The notes beneath the pieces are model-generated. The model ran no database searches and was not told the origin of the DNA. It saw only the letters and a list, made by a program, of their open reading frames with translations. Shown piece by piece: positions 35,297 to 38,656 of a stretch of DNA of 38,656 nucleotides (within the stretch, counting starts at the first letter, position 1; every line of letters starts with the position of its first letter). The position numbers and the translations under genes were made by a program. Location of the stretch: positions 1-38,656 of the IMG/VR virus record IMGVR_UViG_3300045241_000157. One strand, given 5' to 3'. This stretch comes from a virus.

Positions 35297-35441
35297 CAAG
35301 ACGGATGCAGCCTGCCTGCGGGACGCGGCCTGGATCCTGCACACGCGGGCCAGGCGCGTCACGTTCACGCTCCGGGTCATCATCCGGGTGCTGCAGCGCA
35401 CGGCGGACAGGATTGAGCACCCGCCATCGGGAGACACATGA
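35286..35441 (+). CDS. Array-region gene: basic microprotein, 51 aa
   Basis: The ATG has its own GGAGG site, unlike most array genes. MRNDKTDAACLRDAAWILHT and RARRVTFTLRVIIRVLQRTA form one amphipathic basic helix. The TGA overlaps a further ATG (35438), whose frame runs 44 codons without recognisable features. Confidence 0.55.
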   Translation: MRNDKTDAACLRDAAWILHTRARRVTFTLRVIIRVLQRTADRIEHPPSGDT

Positions 35442-35581
35442 CGGCCGCCTCCTGGCCGGCGAGGTTGCCTTGCGCTATCCTCGCCCTAGGAGCAGTATGC
35501 CCGCGCCCCCGCCGGGCAGCTCCGTCCGCTAGCCCGCAAGCTAGCTCCCAACTCGTGCGCGGGCAGCAGTAGCGGTCATCA

Positions 35582-35618
35582 CAGCCCCGGCGTCAGGCCC
35601 CCCCGGACGCCGGGGCTG
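35582..35618 (+). terminator. Perfect 13-bp hairpin in the gap of the array
   Basis: CAGCCCCGGCGTC (35582-35594) pairs with GACGCCGGGGCTG (35606-35618) over an 11-base C-rich loop. It lies in a 197-base stretch (35442-35638) without a convincing gene; two GCTAGC palindromes are nearby (35528 and 35540). There is no T-run. The next gene follows behind GGAGG. Confidence 0.5.
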
Positions 35619-35638
35619 ACGCAATACCGGAGGTCACC

Positions 35639-35780
35639 ATGGACGAGACGCCTGCGGACTACTATCTGCTGCGCGTCCCCGCCGGCACCATGGTTGACGG
35701 TGCCGTCACCGAGCTCCAGCCTCGACGACCGCCGCACCATCACCGCCGAGATCCGCATCCCCGGCCCCGCGGTGCCGTGA
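35639..35780 (+). pseudogene. Array gene requiring a +1 frameshift
   Basis: The ATG at 35639 follows GGAGG and reads MDETPADYYLLRVPAGTMVD then GAVTE. From about 35715 the frame one base ahead reads SSLDDRRTITAEIRIPGPAV and ends exactly at the TGA of a TGACCATG junction (35778). The zero frame instead runs into nonsense-like Arg/His sequence and the next microgene. So the gene appears to have a one-base frameshift, natural, programmed or a sequence error. Confidence 0.5.
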
Positions 35781-35782
35781 CC

Positions 35783-35833
35783 ATGGTGCGCTACACGGTC
35801 CCGCGCACCGCCCACTGCGAGTCAGGAGCCTGA
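35783..35833 (+). CDS. Array gene: 16-aa microprotein
   Basis: Both ends are TGACCATG junctions. The product is MVRYTVPRTAHCESGA. It is too short to judge by content; the support is only the matching junctions. Confidence 0.35.
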   Translation: MVRYTVPRTAHCESGA

Positions 35834-35835
35834 CC

Positions 35836-35928
35836 ATGACGACCCTGCAGGCGTGGATCCTCATCGTGCTGGTCGGCATCATCGCGCTGGCCTACCTCAT
35901 CGGCCTGTTCCGCGGCCGGCCCGCCTGA
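35836..35928 (+). CDS. Array gene: single-helix membrane microprotein, 30 aa
   Basis: MTTLQAWILIVLVGIIALAY followed by LIGLFRGRPA is one transmembrane helix with a basic C-terminus, placing the C-terminus in the cytoplasm. It starts and ends at TGACCATG junctions. Confidence 0.6.
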   Translation: MTTLQAWILIVLVGIIALAYLIGLFRGRPA

Positions 35929-35930
35929 CC

Positions 35931-36161
35931 ATGGCCGAAGCGAGTCTTGACGCTGTGCTGCGGGCAGGGCGTGCCGTCCTTGACGCCTATGAACGCGGCG
36001 TGCTGCCCGTTGACGCGCGCTACCTGGCGGACACGCTGCGCATGGTGCTCGATACCGTAGATAAGCGCCCTGCGGACGATGCCGCGCCGTCCGATGAGGA
36101 CCGGATCCGCGACGCCATGGCCGAAGCCCAAGCCCACCCCGGCCGCACCATCACCCGCTGA
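35931..36161 (+). CDS. Array gene: helical protein, 76 aa
   Basis: MAEASLDAVLRAGRAVLDAY, then GVLPVDARYLADTLRMVLDT and a hydrophilic acidic C-terminus. It is all-helical, with no recognised family. Junctions on both sides are TGACCATG. Confidence 0.6.
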   Translation: MAEASLDAVLRAGRAVLDAYERGVLPVDARYLADTLRMVLDTVDKRPADDAAPSDEDRIRDAMAEAQAHPGRTITR

Positions 36162-36163
36162 CC

Positions 36164-36298
36164 ATGACCTGCGACTGGGGCGATTGCGACGAGATGGCTG
36201 AATCATGGCGCTTGTGGACGCCGCTAGGCGGCTGGCACCGGCCGATCTGGCTGCCGGTATGCAGGCGGCATTCAACCGGGCTTGTGCTGGCGGCCTGA
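36164..36298 (+). CDS. Array gene: Cys/Trp-rich microprotein, 44 aa
   Basis: MTCDWGDCDEMAESWRLWTP and a C-terminal PVCRRHS give C-x4-C and C-x2-H positions, a likely zinc site. This C-D-W-G-D-C opening recurs in short actinophage zinc proteins. It is flanked by TGACCATG junctions. Confidence 0.6.
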   Translation: MTCDWGDCDEMAESWRLWTPLGGWHRPIWLPVCRRHSTGLVLAA

Positions 36299-36300
36299 CC

Positions 36301-36423
36301 ATGGCGTCCTGGGCGTCTTGCAACCGCGTCGAGTACCAGTGCGGCTGCGTGAGCTGGCTCGAGCTGGAAGCCGGCGGGTGGGTGCGCAAGCTCTCGCCGT
36401 GCCAGCGCCACGCCCGGGTCTGA
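36301..36423 (+). CDS. Array gene: zinc-type microprotein, 40 aa
   Basis: MASWASCNRVEYQCGCVSWL and LSPCQRHARV hold C, C-x-C and C-x2-H positions with beta-strand spacing, like a half zinc ribbon. Junctions on both sides are TGACCATG. Confidence 0.6.
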   Translation: MASWASCNRVEYQCGCVSWLELEAGGWVRKLSPCQRHARV

Positions 36424-36425
36424 CC

Positions 36426-36494
36426 ATGGCCTGGGAGTTCCTGGTGATCGCCGCGCTCATCGCCCTGGCCGCCTGCCTGCGCCGCCGGATGTGA
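36426..36494 (+). CDS. Array gene: 22-aa membrane microprotein
   Basis: The whole product, MAWEFLVIAALIALAACLRR then RM, is a single transmembrane helix with three terminal arginines. It is the second such microprotein in the array after the 30-aa one at 35836. Confidence 0.5.
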   Translation: MAWEFLVIAALIALAACLRRRM

Positions 36495-36496
36495 CC

Positions 36497-36616
36497 ATGG
36501 CCCGCTTCGCGGACTACCTGCGCACGGCCGCCGCCTACCATGGCCCGCGCCGCCGCTTCTACTGGCTGCACATCATGGTCAGCTGGCGGCAGCTACGCCA
36601 CCGCTGGCCGGACTGA
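36497..36616 (+). CDS. Array gene: basic aromatic microprotein, 39 aa
   Basis: MARFADYLRTAAAYHGPRRR then FYWLHIMVSWRQLRHRWPD is a basic helix rich in Trp, Tyr and His. Family unknown. Both ends are TGACCATG junctions. Confidence 0.5.
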   Translation: MARFADYLRTAAAYHGPRRRFYWLHIMVSWRQLRHRWPD

Positions 36617-36618
36617 CC

Positions 36619-36648
36619 ATGGCCGCACGCGTGCGGTGGCGCATGTGA
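36619..36648 (+). CDS. Array ORF: 9 codons only
   Basis: Between a TGACCATG and the variant TGACAATG lies MAARVRWRM. Its R-V-R-W motif also begins the HNH gene at 37104 (MPARVRW), so this may be a deleted copy of that gene's start kept between junctions. Confidence 0.3.
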   Translation: MAARVRWRM

Positions 36649-36650
36649 CA

Positions 36651-36761
36651 ATGGCGACCATGACCTGGCGCTGCTGGCGGCACCGCAACCACCTAGTCCA
36701 GATACCGGGCGGCTGGCGGTGCAACCACCTCCGGTGCCTGCTGCACCTTCTGACTGGCTGA
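36651..36761 (+). CDS. Array gene: Cys/His-rich microprotein, 36 aa
   Basis: MATMTWRCWRHRNHLVQIPG then GWRCNHLRCLLHLLTG carries C-x2-H and C-x-H-x2-C positions, a possible zinc site. It starts at the variant junction TGACAATG. Confidence 0.5.
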   Translation: MATMTWRCWRHRNHLVQIPGGWRCNHLRCLLHLLTG

Positions 36762-36763
36762 CC

Positions 36764-36937
36764 ATGGTCGCTCCGCGCTGCTACGACTGCCTGACCGAGG
36801 ACGTCACCGTCAAGGTCACCGACGAGCTGGGCTTCGACCACTGGTTCTGCGCCGCCGACTGGGCGGCCGAGCAGGAGTTTCACGAGAAGGTCATGGCGAT
36901 GCTCGAGGACGCGGCGCGGGCACTGGAGCAGGACTGA
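36764..36937 (+). CDS. Array gene: small zinc-site helical protein, 57 aa
   Basis: MVAPRCYDCLTEDVTVKVTD has C-x2-C, then FDHWFCAADWAAEQEFHEKV adds H, C and H positions, followed by an acidic helix (MLEDAARALEQD). A treble-clef-like zinc unit plus helix is plausible. Flanked by TGACCATG junctions. Confidence 0.6.
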   Translation: MVAPRCYDCLTEDVTVKVTDELGFDHWFCAADWAAEQEFHEKVMAMLEDAARALEQD

Positions 36938-36939
36938 CC

Positions 36940-37101
36940 ATGGCCGTCATACCGTCAGCATTCTGGCTGGTCTACCTCCCGGCCGAGCATCGTGTCCACT
37001 TCTGGCTGCACCGTAGCTTGCACGAGCGTTGCTCCTGCAAGGGCACGGGCAGGCTCAACTTCGACAGGACACGGCTACTGCGGATGGTAGGCAGGGTCTG
37101 A
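36940..37101 (+). CDS. Array gene: hypothetical, 53 aa
   Basis: MAVIPSAFWLVYLPAEHRVH then FWLHRSLHERCSCKGTGRLN and a basic end. An H-C-x-C cluster sits near residue 35. No family recognised. The last TGACCATG of the array links it to the HNH gene. Confidence 0.55.
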   Translation: MAVIPSAFWLVYLPAEHRVHFWLHRSLHERCSCKGTGRLNFDRTRLLRMVGRV

Positions 37102-37103
37102 CC

Positions 37104-37421
37104 ATGCCTGCGCGCGTGCGGTGGCACGGGACCACGACACAACGCGGGTATGGCCATGGCCACCAGGCCGAGCGTGAGCGCCGCCTGCTGCTGTACCGGC
37201 CCGGCGACCTGTGCGCCCACTGCCACCAGCCGATGCCGTGGCCGGTGTCCGTAGCCCGCCGCTACATCGACCTGCCCCACGCGCCAGGCAAGACCGGCTA
37301 CCTGCCCGGCCTCGCCTGCCGCAGGTGCAACAGGCGCGACGGCCAGCGCATGACCACGGCGATCCTCGCCGCCAGGCGCGGCACCGTCCCCCGCACGTGG
37401 CAGTCATCGCGCGTATGGTGA
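37104..37421 (+). CDS. Terminase-associated HNH endonuclease, 105 aa
   Basis: MPARVRWHGTTTQRGYGHGH is the usual N-terminus of HNH proteins next to actinophage terminases, followed by the first C-x2-C (LCAHCHQPM), the strand and catalytic region YIDLPHAPGKTGYLPGL, and ACRRCNRRDG with the second C-x2-C. In this protein the expected D-H before the loop is L-P-H with D two residues earlier, so activity should be confirmed. Such HNH proteins act together with terminase in genome packaging. It sits about 1 kb before TerS. Confidence 0.8.
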   Translation: MPARVRWHGTTTQRGYGHGHQAERERRLLLYRPGDLCAHCHQPMPWPVSVARRYIDLPHAPGKTGYLPGLACRRCNRRDGQRMTTAILAARRGTVPRTWQSSRVW

Positions 37422-37427
37422 AGCACC

Positions 37428-37575
37428 ATGCCCCACGAGCATTACTGGGTCCCTGACGCACTGTGCGTACCACCACAGCGCGACCATGCGACCGTGCTGT
37501 TCCGCTGCAAAGGCCGGATGCGGGCTGATCGCGTACGGCCACACAGCCCCTGCCGAGATCCAGGAGCCGCGATGA
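37428..37575 (+). pseudogene. Small gene requiring a +1 frameshift
   Basis: The ATG at 37428 reads MPHEHYWVPDALCVPPQRDH then ATVLFRCKG. After about 37518 the frame one base ahead reads CGLIAYGHTAPAEIQEPR and its stop overlaps the next ATG as ATGA (37572-37575), the coupling used elsewhere here; C-K-G plus C-G also completes a C-x3/4-C pair. The zero frame instead continues in Arg/Pro-rich sequence. This is the second small gene here needing a +1 shift. Confidence 0.5.
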
Positions 37576-37703
37576 CGGATCAGCCGGTACGGTGGGCGCT
37601 CGTCCAGTGGGACGACGGCACCGTCTCGCTCACCGACATCAGCCTGCTTGACAAGGCAGACGACGACGAGGGTACGCGGGCGGCGAGCGGCGAGCCCGGC
37701 TGA
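37572..37703 (+). CDS. Hypothetical microprotein, 43 aa
   Basis: The ATG at 37572 follows AGGAG. MTDQPVRWALVQWDDGTVSL then TDISLLDKADDDEGTR is a short beta-hairpin-like unit with an acidic tail. Function unknown. Confidence 0.6.
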   Translation: MTDQPVRWALVQWDDGTVSLTDISLLDKADDDEGTRAASGEPG

Positions 37704-37725
37704 ACGGCATCCCGGCAGTGGCGAG

Positions 37726-37812
37726 ATGACCGGCATCTGGGTAGCGCAGGCCATCTACGACCTGTGCATACTCGGCCTCTTCGCCTGCGTGGCACTGGCA
37801 CGGCGGTGGTGA
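37726..37812 (+). CDS. Single-helix membrane microprotein, 28 aa
   Basis: MTGIWVAQAIYDLCILGLFA then CVALARRW is one transmembrane helix ending in R-R-W. The ribosome site is weak (GCGAG). It is the last small gene before the repeat-rich gap. Confidence 0.45.
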   Translation: MTGIWVAQAIYDLCILGLFACVALARRW

Positions 37813-38146
37813 CGGCGCACACGGCGGCTGCACTTGCATACGACGGTTGCGTACAGGCGAAACAGATGGCGAAAGGATGGCAGGCGAAAGGATGGCCGCC
37901 ATCCGTACGGCCACCCCACCCCCGCACTCGTCACCCGCAGTGACCACGGTCACCCGGTGACCACCCGCACGACCGGTCACCACCCCGCTGATCTACCACC
38001 CCCGGACCGGTCACCACCCCACACCACGACCACCCGTGAGCCGCTGACCTGCCGCGATCGAATCGCGCAACCGTGGCTTGCGCGATGAGGACTGCCGCAG
38101 CCATCGTTTCTACACACGACGTTCCCCCAACATCCCGAGGCGCCCG
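37813..38146. other. 334-base gap with repeats upstream of terminase (packaging-site candidate)
   Basis: No gene is supported here. The stretch holds a 15-bp tandem repeat GGCGAAAGGATGGC (37868-37881, 37883-37896), the palindrome GGTCACCCGGTGACC (37948-37962), a direct repeat GACCGGTCACCACCCC (37971-37986, 38005-38020; period 34) and a 9-bp perfect hairpin ATCGCGCAA/TTGCGCGAT (38062-38070 / 38078-38086). Repeats directly before TerS are where cos or pac sites usually lie. Confidence 0.5.
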
Positions 38147-38434
38147 ATGTCGTCACTAACAGTAGTGAAGGACGGTCCGCCGCCGCGGCGCCGCAAACCG
38201 GCGACGGTACAGTCCGCGGCGGCGAGCGGCAGCCGCCGTGAACTGCTGACCGCCTTGCGGGCCCGGATTGCGACGGGCATAGACAACCCGAATACGCCCG
38301 CGCGGGATCTGGCTGCCCTGTCGCTGCGGCTGCTGGACATCGCCCGGGAGCTGGAGCTGCTGGACGCGGCGGAGAAGGCGGACGGCATTGGCGAGGCGGC
38401 AGCAACCCCGGACCAGCGCTGGACTGCTCCCTGA
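38147..38434 (+). CDS. terS: Terminase small subunit, 95 aa
   Basis: The ATG at 38147 gives MSSLTVVKDGPPPRRRKPAT, then SRRELLTALRARIATGIDNP and NTPARDLAALSLRLLDIARE. The helical core with N-P-N-T-P-A-R-D-L-A-A-L-S-L-R-L is characteristic of small terminases of actinophages. It recognises the packaging site and loads the large subunit. The large-subunit frame overlaps its 3' end. Confidence 0.8.
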   Translation: MSSLTVVKDGPPPRRRKPATVQSAAASGSRRELLTALRARIATGIDNPNTPARDLAALSLRLLDIARELELLDAAEKADGIGEAAATPDQRWTAP

Positions 38435-38656
38435 AGCTGCGCAGCTCGTCCTGCCCCGGGGCATAGCCAGCGACAGCTTCCCGAGCACGCGGCGGGTGTG
38501 CGAGCGGATCGGGATCATCTTCGACCCGTGGCAGCGTGACCTGAACCGGTGCCTGCTGTCGAAGTCGCGCGATGGCCTGTACGCGGCGGACACGGCGCTG
38601 CTGTCGATCCCGCGGCAGGTGGGCAAGACGTTCGATGTCGGCGGCGTGGTGTTCGC
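38388..38656 (+). CDS. terL: Terminase large subunit (3' end cut by window)
   Basis: The frame is open from a TTG at 38388, behind GGAGAAGG, to the window edge. LPRGIASDSFPSTRRVCERI and IIFDPWQRDLNRCLLSKSRD match the N-terminal region of actinophage large terminases, and LLSIPRQVGKTF is the adenine/Walker A segment (R-Q-x-G-K-T) of the packaging ATPase. The nuclease domain lies outside the window. The TTG start overlaps terS by 47 bases; a different start is possible. Confidence 0.85.
   Translation, partial: MARRQQPRTSAGLLPEAAQLVLPRGIASDSFPSTRRVCERIGIIFDPWQRDLNRCLLSKSRDGLYAADTALLSIPRQVGKTFDVGGVVF

Larger units (their letters stand above)
34545..37106 (+). repeat. Microgene array with identical TGACCATG stop-start junctions
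   Basis: TGACCATG occurs at 34545, 35049, 35778, 35831, 35926, 36159, 36296, 36421, 36492, 36614, 36759, 36935 and 37099, with a variant TGACAATG at 36646. Each time TGA ends one small ORF and the ATG two bases later starts the next, in a new frame. Most junctions lack a Shine-Dalgarno sequence, so reinitiation is the likely way of translation. The fourth base after ATG is usually G (CCATGG). Confidence 0.85.

Noticed and set aside
35438-35572. 44-codon ORF starting in an ATGA overlap
   Set aside because: Pro/Ala/Ser-rich without structure, runs into GCTAGC palindromes; kept only as a note within the gap.
37868-38020. CRISPR array
   Set aside because: Repeats are few, unequal in spacing and differ in sequence; there are no spacers of constant length.
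37834-38088. 84-codon ORF in the gap before terS, and a 25-codon ORF at 37866
   Set aside because: Composed of Thr/His/Pro repeats reflecting the DNA repeats; no ribosome site of value.

Overview
The window is a slice of a temperate, tailed (siphovirus-like) phage of a high-GC actinobacterium. Evidence: very high GC, dense third-position G/C, many GTG and some TTG starts, long chains of genes joined by 4-base ATGA/GTGA overlaps, and gene families typical of Streptomyces-type actinophages. The left edge cuts a tail gene and the right edge cuts the large terminase gene, so portal, capsid and tape-measure genes must lie outside the window. An attachment site carrying only the 3' half of a tRNA-Arg(ACG) gene sits in the middle with phage genes on both sides. 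This indicates the free (circular or permuted) phage form, not an integrated prophage.

Layout. 1-7.9 kb: minor tail and fibre genes (plus strand), with small minus-strand accessory genes between them. 7.9-8.6 kb: an HNH-AP2 homing endonuclease inserted on the minus strand between near-identical direct repeats. 8.6-11.3 kb: coiled-coil membrane protein, holin candidate, small genes and a GH25 endolysin, closed by a strong terminator. 11.4-15 kb: integration module (excisionase, small membrane protein, tyrosine integrase, two GIY-YIG-like genes, attP with paired arm sites). 15-21.1 kb: one long minus-strand early operon for DNA metabolism (MmcB-like nuclease, HTH, zinc-knuckle protein, replication-type protein beside an iteron-like patch, a putative ssDNA-annealing protein, many small proteins). 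21.2-22.8 kb: the immunity switch, an HTH repressor divergent from a second regulator over three TCTAGTA sites. 22.8-24.4 kb: a minus-strand unit headed by a MerR-RyR fusion regulator, also holding a 42-aa secreted peptide and an atypical tRNA. 24.4-30.1 kb: a plus-strand operon with an FtsK/TraB-type translocase, HNH proteins and a DUF2637 (SpdB-like) membrane protein, which is the gene content of Streptomyces plasmid DNA-transfer modules. 30-32 kb: small genes joined by a repeated RBS cassette. 32-34.5 kb: a secreted protein, a Tad2-like (DUF2829) protein and conserved phage small genes. 34.5-37.1 kb: an array of very small genes joined by the identical junction TGACCATG. 37.1-38.7 kb: terminase-associated HNH, a repeat-rich gap, TerS and the start of TerL.

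Most notable: (i) the TGACCATG microgene array, with 13 exact and one variant stop-start junctions and no Shine-Dalgarno at most of them; (ii) the MerR-RyR regulator over three TGCAWCGWTT sites, co-directional with a short secreted peptide and divergent from a plasmid-type transfer module; (iii) the textbook attP; (iv) the repeated RBS cassette; (v) an insertion scar around a homing endonuclease; (vi) a candidate Thoeris antagonist. Family assignments are from sequence motifs recognised by eye; no searches were run.
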